IMG/VR virus record: IMGVR_UViG_3300009164_000187
Location: 1-34,777 of that record
Reading direction: 5' to 3' (one strand)
Length of the DNA: 34,777 bases
Origin: a virus
The position numbers were made by a program, and so were the translations under genes. Shown here in pieces: positions 10,301-16,864 of the stretch. A model generated the notes under the pieces. The model had not been told where the DNA came from. It worked only from the letters and a program-made list of their open reading frames with translations, and did not search any database. The number at the start of each line of letters is the position of its first letter. The stretch's first letter is position 1.

Positions 10301-11767
10301 TGCTTCATCAAGAGATATTTTGGTCTGCGCTGCAACAGCAGCAGCTTCTGTATCGGCCTTTGTTTTTGCCGTCTGCGTATCAGGATCAATATCCGTTAGC
10401 GCTTTACCTGCTTTATCTGTAGCAGGCACCAAAGTGTTTATGTCGTCAGCCGTAGCGCTGATTGCGGCTTTAGTTCTGTTTAGGTTGCCGGTAGTTAATA
10501 CATTCTTAAGAGAAGGATCTTCGCCTTCTGTCTTAACTTTTTCTTCAGCTAGTTCACGCTTAGCTCTAGCTGCTTCAATAGCGCCCGCTGGCGCACCCAT
10601 GCCTAAACCAGCAAGACCTTCCAACGTACCTTGACCCACTACACCGCGCATAGTGGGGACATCAAAGCCCTCACGTTGCAATGCAATGTTCTGTGCTAAC
10701 TGTTCTTGACCGCCTTGACCAAACTCAGTTAAGAATTCTTTACCACCAGCAACCGAAGCGTTCTTCAACATACCGCGTTTAGCAGCTAGTTCAGTTGCTT
10801 CCCGTTGCGAGGCTTTAATAGCGGCATCAGTAGCAGTTTGTTTTGCTGCAGCGCCAGCCACAGCTTTAGATTCTTCTGCAACTGCTTTACCTATGATTTT
10901 TTTACCCAACTCACGGGCAATAATTGGCTCAGCACCAGAGTAAGAACCGAGAGCTCCAAGTATCATGCCCCCCAGAATCATGTCGGTGTTCTTGCCACCA
11001 TACTCTTGTGCTTTTACCGCAATCTCTTCAATCTGTTTTGGAGAAAGTTTTAAATCTTTTTGTTCTGCTAGAGTTTGTTTGGTAGCGTCATAAATAGAAC
11101 TCTTAACAGTACCAGCACCCATCACAGTACCAACACCTAGGGAGGCAGCGGTAGCTAAAGCAACAGGAGCGCCTGCTACAAATGTGGCAATACCAGTCAA
11201 AATTCCCGGAGCAGCAGTACCAAGCCCTTGAGCAATTAGATCGACCGGAGCTTCTTTAAAAGCGTTAAGCGCAGCAACGATGTTTGCAACCACGCCTTGA
11301 TCTTCAGCGGCTTTCATAATCTCAGCCATGCGCTTACTGTCTTTTTTGGACTGCGCGCTATATAACTCAGCAATCCAGTCTTCTGCACCACGTAAGTTTT
11401 TAGATACAGCCGAGTCAGCGCCCATGGCATCTGCCACCATACGGACACCACTTACAACACCGCTACCAACTTTTAATGGAACGTCAGCAACTTGACGGAG
11501 AAAGTTTTGGTCTTCTGGACGCGCTTCTTTTTTAGCCGGTGGTGGCTCAACAGGCTTTTCAGTAGCCGTAGTAGGCGCAGGCGCAGCCTCTCCTCTTGCA
11601 GTTTTTCTACTAGCAAGCCAAGCATCCGGATCAAATCCGGTAGAAGCAGTTGGCTCAGCTGGTTTTTCAGTAGTTGCTTTTTCAGTAGTTGCTTTTTCAA
11701 GATCAATCGGTTTTTCTTTGGCAGCTCTTCTTTCAGCAAGCCATGCATCAGGATCAAAAGCTCCCAT
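4337..11767 (-). CDS. Giant 2476-aa ejection-type virion protein with zincin protease motif and LPD38-like domain
   Basis: The largest gene here, about a fifth of the window. Residues 1-80 are Glu/Pro/Thr-rich and carry the FDPDAWLA motif twice (4-11 and 45-52). Residues 175-280 hold glycine/alanine-rich hydrophobic stretches able to insert in a membrane. At 1108-1112 there is HELVH, a zincin motif; E1166 in the following NIYEFIAYA segment is a candidate third zinc ligand, as in the metallopeptidase domains of polyvalent proteins. From about 1990 to 2330 the sequence resembles LPD38 of large polyvalent proteins (TSRAAAF, NLTNFE, FFMFFKASA), with a hydrophobic helix near 2130-2150. Size and last place in the late operon match T7 gp16-type internal proteins, which enter the cell with the DNA. 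The ATG at 11767 is preceded by GAGAGG. No lysozyme or transglycosylase motif was recognised. The virion role is inferred from position. Confidence 0.8.
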   Translation of the reverse strand: MGAFDPDAWLAERRAAKEKPIDLEKATTEKATTEKPAEPTASTGFDPDAWLASRKTARGEAAPAPTTATEKPVEPPPAKKEARPEDQNFLRQVADVPLKVGSGVVSGVRMVADAMGADSAVSKNLRGAEDWIAELYSAQSKKDSKRMAEIMKAAEDQGVVANIVAALNAFKEAPVDLIAQGLGTAAPGILTGIATFVAGAPVALATAASLGVGTVMGAGTVKSSIYDATKQTLAEQKDLKLSPKQIEEIAVKAQEYGGKNTDMILGGMILGALGSYSGAEPIIARELGKKIIGKAVAEESKAVAGAAAKQTATDAAIKASQREATELAAKRGMLKNASVAGGKEFLTEFGQGGQEQLAQNIALQREGFDVPTMRGVVGQGTLEGLAGLGMGAPAGAIEAARAKRELAEEKVKTEGEDPSLKNVLTTGNLNRTKAAISATADDINTLVPATDKAGKALTDIDPDTQTAKTKADTEAAAVAAQTKISLDEATVKANEIIAKADAGEKLNLKNDIRPVAKALGVKLPFAISSVGAIKLIRDQLGEQGTPDATATTVKPAEPIKPADRSGAELAVPSKDVTQTGDGGAAGPIAGGVVSDGTTTGPTTVGKAAQSTALDDLKAKKAQLTEQRLKLFGGSDRKPSPKSKKGVALAALNAQTLEIDNQIQKLEAETGTTEVAQPKNAAQQDMDYLNDLLGNDGLPARIRRSDAQIEVDQKLDALAKRYGLSRSLDETAKEFGARIKDAIEFENMRTDKPLSAVSDQDIAKQTLREDTSYIPPDLQIEEYERQRQKFNESIERDPETGELQSDELPAYKELSADDRRVYFQEGISRPGAGSNTEHAQAAQRLSDYRSGVKEEAEPYQIKDKKTGELLFNPDGTPMMAKTTLPGETRARESYNRERDSFGRKTGLSYSFPAWNILSDESKKLFTSIYKADSVLSQDMAFRLVKKQIQKELSEEASGNRTRNEQSWVSSQVQQAMETSKTKGQTTEALPANVVEMLFKGDIKGVLDYIYENGNGRKLKTVKQSVMTDIFINKLGRKQAGYRRQRVNIRDSIAMGVFRLVAGRLGAIENLQVNVVYDPGMVYGDLARYNANTNTVYVGPNGLTEGTILHELVHAATVKIIHQFFTDPSKLPAHMRKAVEQLIRVAAAAQKRLGGIEKYKEAFDNIYEFIAYAMTDPDFQADLANQQVESLATVTSRDEEQSEALRLERERAGGEKQYDSFMDNLFNSFTGALAYMYKLFTPKSKSEKVYLYTEQTGFPKVRTEKEIKEGEELEKAAKGPGKEMTASEMEALSPGKLFDRINEKPEGEPKFKSTIQYSHVNGITNLKKAFLREPGFKGNLLLEAAEMFQLILAAPEGGIAQLAGKGSIGSELAAKDQNKPPAAPREGGGIYKKEIRDSYALSVLEKSASRTKAFLNRVFTNKGWRKTFTENIDRTLPLRLREQQFSRAKKLERDPTKYFNNIVEHMDNASGKARQYLVQYIYEPMKELQDSIAELAKITKQDIEKDILPTLHMLAEAFGEPEKRHMKWLLSVPLSLTKNLMHNGKMISAAQRRIDLMGDPRTGKPGIVHKIELTEAQQKQVRAELEALAKGHVDPLGDSPRIKNEKIRERALTKRQKKNQLGVMDINEDSSTYNVLGINKEEVELRLQQFKDMDPAEKEAINKVMASIRKLTKSTSDLNKIGNYWSYPVTNIVGIYDYQNYMPFKGLAKHSIVDEMIEPDGGRTKTSRILIDEEKAAHGRFTVSDNPILQTMSDAARAAGRAGRAEFMQAVLNASNPDKKKNPNGTGIIDADVVERVEFADKETTDLSKYKGKSHIFVHSPDGSLSIIKVNEPDILKALRYQYKDNGFLMDLAAQLTSKVGSMHTRWNMNFAAKNFVSDTLQNAWNIGAGTVGPLSSLKYLIDTVSTTVTKNGLGKSMEVAMLYENGDDASNLRLREMAEKDEFVAALLKMLKFGGKTAYIQSMSLKSSLNELEKGVTKNGVTKSLEAVGKVADVWGSMFEFTSRAAAFQLFEREYLKREIEAGTSNKREPGEEMSPAEYAAAVRAAADTKNLTNFELVGSADSATWMSTFFMFFKASAVSSLRTMESLSPMFRRMEWEEKLLPPAIRDDQTALNNWRKEYKNLQTNAQIMFGSLAAFGYAMYIMSMMMAPEDEWRRNATKTDNMDQWIRYARFHLPPSILKYMGLREDTVLQSPWGFGLGAIASMGAQIAGMVHGETSLKKGLANIAAGSLADAFFPLPVSKMPWSEMPGYAIADTMTPSLVRPYFEYLFNIDGVGRAINSTSNRRLGDAYTGSDRVPQVYKDISDKMFRVSNGDFSWPPNTIHFFANSYIDGIARLGEVAYSLVGVSKEEKTFNPKTDLPLFGSFFGAKSNVDAREYSAMESQIKKMDKTIYTLEQQDPAGALQYEAKNPFNVTLVEMYKARQGELNKLRQKATEIRTDRTLQPSSKEAMLKIITFEQNIIKHEMVEDFKAYGLKP
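11663..11692 (-). repeat. 15-bp tandem repeat (two copies)
   Basis: On the plus strand the unit TTTTTCAGTAGTTGC occurs twice, back to back. In the giant protein it encodes the repeated segment ATTEK-ATTEK within the disordered N-terminal linker between the two FDPDAWLA motifs. It probably arose by slippage; it keeps the frame. Confidence 0.8.
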
Positions 11768-11768
11768 A

Positions 11769-14336
11769 TTAACGACCTCTCAAATCGCGTTTTATTTCTT
11801 CCGCCTTTACTCTAGACCATCCTGTAGATGTCGGGTTATTTGCCCAATCCCATGCGGCTTTGTCATCGCCAGTCAATGTTTTAGGGTTGAAAGCGTCTGG
11901 GTTCTTTTTATCTTTAAGCTCCATTGCTCGATCTCGGTAATCTTGCACCACTGTTTCTGCAACAACAATCCTATCGTTGTATTCTCTATCCAGTTTTATT
12001 ATGGCGGCTTTTGCTTTTGCTAGCTGTGTTTTCATTTCTGGAGTTAGTTTTTCCTCGTCGGCTCTTTCGTATCTTTCGACTACAGCAGCATTCTTTGCAT
12101 ACTCGCCATCTTTTAGACCTTTCTCTCGTGCAATAGCGCCTTTAATATCAGCCGCCTTTGCTTCTGCTTCTCTTGCTTGCTGGAAAGCTTTGGTCACATT
12201 ACCTTGATCTCTAAACACGTTTGTGTTTGCAATTTGCGCAGCGGTAGCTCTATCTCTAGAGTCTACTTCCATCTTAGTGCGCTCAAGAGCATTTCTACCT
12301 GTTGTCTCATCGGATCTAGCACGCGACATAAAGTTAGTGATATCTGACCATGACTTAGACATTCTTTCAGCAATATCTTTCTTCTCTGCAGAAGCCTCTT
12401 TCATATAGCCCATCTTCTCAAGACGAGTAGCTTGATCCAGATCGTATATACCTTTGTCAAGATCACGTTTGATTTTCTTATAAGACTGTTCATCAGTAAT
12501 GATGTCAGGCAATTTTTCATTCAATGCGTTCATACCAGCAACAAGCACTGGGCCGGGAGTTGAACCCCACTTAGCAAAGAATTGAGCAGCGCGCATCCAA
12601 CGTTGGCGTTTAGCCTCGTCATCTGCATTAGCGCGTTCGTCCATAACCTTAGCGCGCATCTCTTGAGCTGCTACGTTAGGACCCATAGCCGCTTCTTTTG
12701 CAGCCGCTATCTCTTCCACCGTACGCGCATCTTGCTGCTTTAGTTTGGAATGCTCCCTCTTAAGCTGAGCTAGATATTGATCATTCTCTCCAGAAAAATC
12801 TTCTACTGGAATTGCTCTTTCAGCAGTCATCGGCGCTGCTTTGGTAAGTGAAGTAGAGGCGTTACCAAGTATGCCGCCCGCAGGGTTTTCATCAAAGCTA
12901 GGAGCTACTTTTGCACCCCTATTTGGCGCTATTTCATAACTTTCGTCCGTAGGAGCAAGAGTTGCGGTATCTACAAGGCTGTAGTTATTTCTTTTATCGG
13001 GCTTAGCAAACGCAATGATGCCACCACCCGCCAACTGTGGTGCTTGATAGTCAACACCCATTGGCCCAGTAGGACCAGCGCCCTGCGCCATTTTCTTTTC
13101 GCGTAAGAGTTGTTTTGCCATCTCACGCACAGTTTTGCTAGAAGACTCGTTAGCTTGTCTCTCTAAGTCTTCTACTTCCATACTTGCAAGTTGGCCTTTG
13201 ATTTCGCCACCAACGTCGTAGCTAGGCACAGACGTAATACCGCCTTGAGCCATAGACTTGATCACGCCACCTTCAGCCTTAGTAGCGTTATAGATAGAAG
13301 CAGCCGCGCCTGCAGTACCAATACCTTGAGTGATAGCGTTAGGAGCCGCAACGTACTGGTTAGTTGTAGTGGCTTGCATTGGCAGACCACGTAACATGTT
13401 GGACATGACACCCAACTGCATGAGCGGGTACTGCTGCGCATTGGCATAGTCTTGGATAGACTGGTTGATCTTCTGCTGCTCCATTGACTGCTGTTGTGCG
13501 CCAACCGTGTTTTGCAGATTAGCAATACCTTGCTCCGTTTGGAGTTGTTGTGCGCCAAGTCCTGCGTACTGCCCAGCGCCTTGCATAGTTTGATTGATAG
13601 CGGCTTGTTGCGCACCAATACCTTGCCCGTACATACCAGCGCCAGCTTGCAAACCTTGCAGGTTTAATCCCGCACCATACTGCTGAGCTTGTTGTGCATT
13701 TTGGAAAGCATTTTGCAAACCTTGGGCTTGGATACCACCAAGCTGAGTACCTAGGTTGCGTTGACGCTCTGCTTCTACCAATGCTTGACGGCTACCACCA
13801 AATGCGCCTGCTTGTACCGCTTGCGCATTGTTACCTTGTTTCTGCATTTCAGACTGGCGAATAGCTTCGTTTTGTTGCCCCTGCAGTACGTTTTGCATGT
13901 ATGGGGACATATACGCCGATATAGCGTTAGGGTCAGTTGCTTGCTGCGCATACTGATTACCAGCATTAGCCGCTGCGTTACCCATGCCATACAGACTACC
14001 AGCTTGCTGTCCAACTTGCGCCGCGCCCATAATGCCTCGGCCCGTGACATCCATAGCTTGCCCAAATGATCCGGGGGTTTGCATACCGCCGACAGTCTTT
14101 TGTGCTTGTTGTTGAAGAGGGCTAAAACCCGCAATATAGTCAGATGCGTTTGTACTGTACGGCTGATATGGTTTGAAACCAGTTATGTTATAGCCGCCGT
14201 CCTCAGTATCGTTCCCCGTAAACAATTGCTTCTGGGTCGCGCCCAGCATCGTCTCGACGTATGGCTTTGCATACTCGGGGATGTTTGAGGTGTACGTTGT
14301 TCCGGTACTTGTTTGATTACCGCCGCCTTTACCCAT
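11769..14336 (-). CDS. Gln/Gly/Ala-rich ejection-type virion protein (855 aa)
   Basis: The reading frame is open to a TTG at 14351, but the ATG at 14336 is the better start, with AAGGAG six bases upstream (14343-14348). The N-terminal 350 residues are very rich in Gln, Ala and Gly (repeated GAQQ, QGLQ and GQ segments), as in podovirus ejection proteins such as P22 gp20. Around 350-440 are several short double-glycine motifs (AEGGVI, AQGGIT, AGGGII). The second half is charged and helical and could form coiled coils. The start codon overlaps the stop of the GNAT-like gene in ATGGGTAA. The stop is one base before the start of the giant gene. Position between a gp13-like protein and a gp16-like giant suggests a T7 gp14/gp15-type role. 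No enzyme motif is seen. Confidence 0.72.
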   Translation of the reverse strand: MGKGGGNQTSTGTTYTSNIPEYAKPYVETMLGATQKQLFTGNDTEDGGYNITGFKPYQPYSTNASDYIAGFSPLQQQAQKTVGGMQTPGSFGQAMDVTGRGIMGAAQVGQQAGSLYGMGNAAANAGNQYAQQATDPNAISAYMSPYMQNVLQGQQNEAIRQSEMQKQGNNAQAVQAGAFGGSRQALVEAERQRNLGTQLGGIQAQGLQNAFQNAQQAQQYGAGLNLQGLQAGAGMYGQGIGAQQAAINQTMQGAGQYAGLGAQQLQTEQGIANLQNTVGAQQQSMEQQKINQSIQDYANAQQYPLMQLGVMSNMLRGLPMQATTTNQYVAAPNAITQGIGTAGAAASIYNATKAEGGVIKSMAQGGITSVPSYDVGGEIKGQLASMEVEDLERQANESSSKTVREMAKQLLREKKMAQGAGPTGPMGVDYQAPQLAGGGIIAFAKPDKRNNYSLVDTATLAPTDESYEIAPNRGAKVAPSFDENPAGGILGNASTSLTKAAPMTAERAIPVEDFSGENDQYLAQLKREHSKLKQQDARTVEEIAAAKEAAMGPNVAAQEMRAKVMDERANADDEAKRQRWMRAAQFFAKWGSTPGPVLVAGMNALNEKLPDIITDEQSYKKIKRDLDKGIYDLDQATRLEKMGYMKEASAEKKDIAERMSKSWSDITNFMSRARSDETTGRNALERTKMEVDSRDRATAAQIANTNVFRDQGNVTKAFQQAREAEAKAADIKGAIAREKGLKDGEYAKNAAVVERYERADEEKLTPEMKTQLAKAKAAIIKLDREYNDRIVVAETVVQDYRDRAMELKDKKNPDAFNPKTLTGDDKAAWDWANNPTSTGWSRVKAEEIKRDLRGR

Positions 14337-14760
14337 AATGAGCTCCTTCAAGGGGCAACTCGAACGTTACCCAATTACTTTTATAACCATCGGATTGAAA
14401 TACTTTAGCCCACCCACGGCGAGCAGTTGCCTCAATCCCATCACAGTTTGTGTCCCGTGCAAACCTCTGAAGAAGTTCTAGCATCGGGGCTTTCCATAGT
14501 CTTAATTCAACACCACCGCAAAACGACATGCATAGCACTTTGCGTTTAGGGTAGATAACAAAGTTTGTTACCACTGCGCCTTTGAATTCTCCGCCTTCAT
14601 ATGCGACCCAAAGCTGATAGTCGTAGTCTGTGATCGAGTCATAGATATCATCGACTGTATAACGTCCATAAGTATAGTCTGCCGCCTTCTCCAGAAAAGG
14701 AGCGATCTTTGCCCAGCACGTATCCACGTACTGAGTCGGGACCATAGAGACTTCGATCAT
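14329..14760 (-). CDS. GNAT-like acetyltransferase-fold protein (T7 gp13-like position)
   Basis: A 143-residue protein whose pattern fits a GNAT fold: an N-terminal helix region, the strand QLWVAYEGGEFKGAVV, then VLCMSFCGGVEL, a helix with LLQRFARDTNCDGIEA, and the C-terminal GWAKVFQSDGYKSNWVTFEL, which is typical of the last beta-alpha-beta part of acetyltransferases. The usual acetyl-CoA signature (Q/R-x-x-G-x-G/A) is not evident, so activity is uncertain. T7 gp13, a similarly sized virion-assembly protein, occupies the same place ahead of the internal-protein genes; function by position is inferred. It starts in an ATGA overlap with the stop of the upstream gene and its own stop overlaps the next start, so the three are translationally coupled. 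Confidence 0.65.
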   Translation of the reverse strand: MIEVSMVPTQYVDTCWAKIAPFLEKAADYTYGRYTVDDIYDSITDYDYQLWVAYEGGEFKGAVVTNFVIYPKRKVLCMSFCGGVELRLWKAPMLELLQRFARDTNCDGIEATARRGWAKVFQSDGYKSNWVTFELPLEGAHYG

Positions 14761-16508
14761 GCAGGCATGAACTTGTTAGGGTTGATCTGCTTACCTTGCT
14801 TTGGATTGCCAGTACGCGCCTTGCGTACTTTGTTCATCATCTCATGCAAACGCTTAGCGCCAGCCTCGGTAGAACCATTACCTAGATGCGATACCACATC
14901 GGCAGGGATCACAAACTCACCATCGGCTAGTCGGGCAGGTTGCTTGTTAGCAATCGTTGCTGGAATGTTGTCAGACATGCCATCCCCCGGCCCTTTAAGT
15001 AACCTAGGGTTTCCACCAGCAGCGTAGCCACCTAGCGAAGAATGCATGATGCCACCCTGCGCTGCATTTTCTGGATCTAGTGAAGAACCACTAGCTGCAG
15101 CTGCTTGGACTCCGGGCGGTCTAAGATTTAATTGACCCATAGGTGTAGGACGCTTAGCCACAGGCGGCTCCACATTTGAACGCTTGTTAATCTTGGCTTG
15201 GCGGATCTGTGCCGCAGTCAATGCGTCTTGGTATCGGGTATCAGGATCCATGTCGTAATAGATATCCGATGCATAACTAGCTCCGGGATCTGACTTTCCG
15301 CTATGTCCTCTACCGCCACGGGATTCAGTCAGGCTTTTATAGAAATCTAATGAGTCAGCTAAATCACCTCTACGGAAATGAGCAATACCGCCTTGGGCAA
15401 ATCTTTCCTGCCCAGTCTGAGGGTTTACCCCAGTATCTCCTGCATCGCCCTGCACTACGTTTTGAGGAATGGGACTTGCCGTAGGGGAAGCGTATCCTGC
15501 TGAGTGAGGTAAACCTGCTTGGGGATAACCCGTATTACCACCAATAGCGTTCATAGACATCTGCTCTACCGGACCGCCAGCCTGCATGATGCCGCCAGCC
15601 GCAGCGTAGGTAGGTCTATATACATTAGGTTGCGCATTGCTGGCTTGGAAGTTAGGCGACATCTTATATCTAGTAAGTACGCCGTTGTACTTCTCTTCTT
15701 CCTTACCACCACGGGGGTCAAGCAGACCAAGGTTATATGCGCCAAGATAGCCTAGACCACCAGCAATCCATGGACTTTCTTTAGCAAACGCGGCTGCTTT
15801 ATCAAACATACTAGGCGGCGCCACTTCCGCACCGGCGGCTTTAATACCTGTACCACTAGCCCCAGCCATGGAGTTAGTCGCAGGAGCGCCAGCTTGCGGT
15901 GCAAGGTTGTAATTAGCGCCTACTGAATAGGGGTCTAACGGAGGAGCGCCTACTGGAGCGGTAGGCAACGTAGTACGTACAGCGCCCTCACCAATCTGTT
16001 TCCTAAAAGTATTTTGCGCAGCATTATCAGTATTAGCGTCACCAGTAGATGGGATACTAGGAATACCTCTTGCTGTAAGTGTAGGGTCACCAGCGGGAGG
16101 GGGAGTTGTGACTGGAGTAGTAGTTGCAGCTTGCTGTACTGCTTCAAAGTTTGTTGGACTAGGAGGGGGAAGAGAACCAAGCGACTCTGCAACCATAGGC
16201 GTGCCAGAACCAACTACTGGAGTAGCGGTAGCGCCCATAATTCCGGGAACGACGGTTTCATACGCGGGTAATGATCCTGCCGCACCAATAGTCTGAGGAG
16301 TAATAGCAGTGACGCCTTCACCTAATGCTGGAAGAACATCCCATGAACCCATTGATGCACCAACACCTTCAGCGCCCAACGAAGTGCCACCAGTCAATGC
16401 GGCAGCTGCCGCTATCATGGCTAACTTACCTTCATCGCTCTCAGCAAAGTCACTTACGCTGTCACCAAGGTTGGAAAAGGCGTCTAAAAATGGGTCAAAA
16501 AAGCTCAT
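14757..16508 (-). CDS. Gly/Ala/Pro-rich virion protein, probable ejection protein (583 aa)
   Basis: A 583-residue low-complexity protein. The N-terminus has an acidic start, an alanine-rich hydrophobic stretch (LAMIAAAAALTGG, about 29-41) and long Pro/Thr/Gly segments. Double-glycine motifs recur: AAGGIM near 302, AQGGIA near 367 and AQGGIM near 482. The C-terminus carries a recognisable conserved segment, LADGEFVIPADVVSHLGNGS, followed by a helix and a basic tail. I have seen this segment at the ends of phage internal or tape-like proteins. First of the block that also holds the GNAT-like, Gln-rich and giant proteins, it is probably one of three ejection proteins. The start ATG 16508 has GAGG close upstream, inside a small hairpin. 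No catalytic motif was found. Confidence 0.68.
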   Translation of the reverse strand: MSFFDPFLDAFSNLGDSVSDFAESDEGKLAMIAAAAALTGGTSLGAEGVGASMGSWDVLPALGEGVTAITPQTIGAAGSLPAYETVVPGIMGATATPVVGSGTPMVAESLGSLPPPSPTNFEAVQQAATTTPVTTPPPAGDPTLTARGIPSIPSTGDANTDNAAQNTFRKQIGEGAVRTTLPTAPVGAPPLDPYSVGANYNLAPQAGAPATNSMAGASGTGIKAAGAEVAPPSMFDKAAAFAKESPWIAGGLGYLGAYNLGLLDPRGGKEEEKYNGVLTRYKMSPNFQASNAQPNVYRPTYAAAGGIMQAGGPVEQMSMNAIGGNTGYPQAGLPHSAGYASPTASPIPQNVVQGDAGDTGVNPQTGQERFAQGGIAHFRRGDLADSLDFYKSLTESRGGRGHSGKSDPGASYASDIYYDMDPDTRYQDALTAAQIRQAKINKRSNVEPPVAKRPTPMGQLNLRPPGVQAAAASGSSLDPENAAQGGIMHSSLGGYAAGGNPRLLKGPGDGMSDNIPATIANKQPARLADGEFVIPADVVSHLGNGSTEAGAKRLHEMMNKVRKARTGNPKQGKQINPNKFMPA

Positions 16509-16523
16509 ATAAACCTCGTTTAT
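16509..16523 (-). promoter_or_regulatory. Hairpin holding the ribosome binding site
   Basis: Directly before the start codon at 16508 the sequence ATAAAC-GAG-GTTTAT can fold into a 6-bp stem whose loop and edge contain the GAGG ribosome binding site. It is AT-rich and weak, so any effect on translation is speculative. Confidence 0.3.
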
Positions 16524-16541
16524 AAGGATAAGTTAATCGTA

Positions 16542-16862
16542 TCACGCCTTAATCCTTAATGGGTAACTTGTAGCTACTCCACCAGAGGTGTCATAGTAAA
16601 CATCACCTGATCTAAGGTTAGCGAAATCGGCTTGGGTTGGTAGGCTAATTACAAACTGCCCACTAGAGTTTGGCTGAGCAAATGTCAAACCAGTAACAAC
16701 GCTAGTAGTCCCTACAGCTTGCGATGATGCGAGTATCGGTGCCGCGTTGTCTAACTGGGTAAAGTACAAACGCAAAATGTTTGTAAGTTGATCCATAAAC
16801 CGCGCGTCGTATTCAATCGGGGCGGCTGGTAAACGCGGGGCAATTACATTTTTCTGTGCCAT
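16542..16862 (-). CDS. Small conserved phage structural-type protein (106 aa)
   Basis: A 106-residue protein. The N-terminal part (IAPRLPAAPIEYD then a helix DQLTNILRLYFTQLDN) is followed by a Ser/Thr/Gly-rich middle and a C-terminal segment LRSGDVYYDTSGG. This DVYYDTSGG ending recurs in small phage proteins that sit beside tail genes, where it may be part of a fibre or neck protein. A strong ribosome binding site AGGAG lies six bases upstream, formed by the last codons of the gp10-like gene. No function can be assigned. Confidence 0.6.
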   Translation of the reverse strand: MAQKNVIAPRLPAAPIEYDARFMDQLTNILRLYFTQLDNAAPILASSQAVGTTSVVTGLTFAQPNSSGQFVISLPTQADFANLRSGDVYYDTSGGVATSYPLRIKA

Positions 16863-16864
16863 GC

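Noticed and set aside
9813-10634. 273-codon open frame on the plus strand
   Set aside because: It is antisense to the giant gene, has Ser/Ala/Val-rich composition expected of a reverse-complement shadow, and has no neighbour or ribosome binding site.
11769-14351. Longer start (TTG 14351) for the 855-aa protein
   Set aside because: The ATG at 14336 has AAGGAG at ideal distance; the longer form would translate the ribosome binding site itself.
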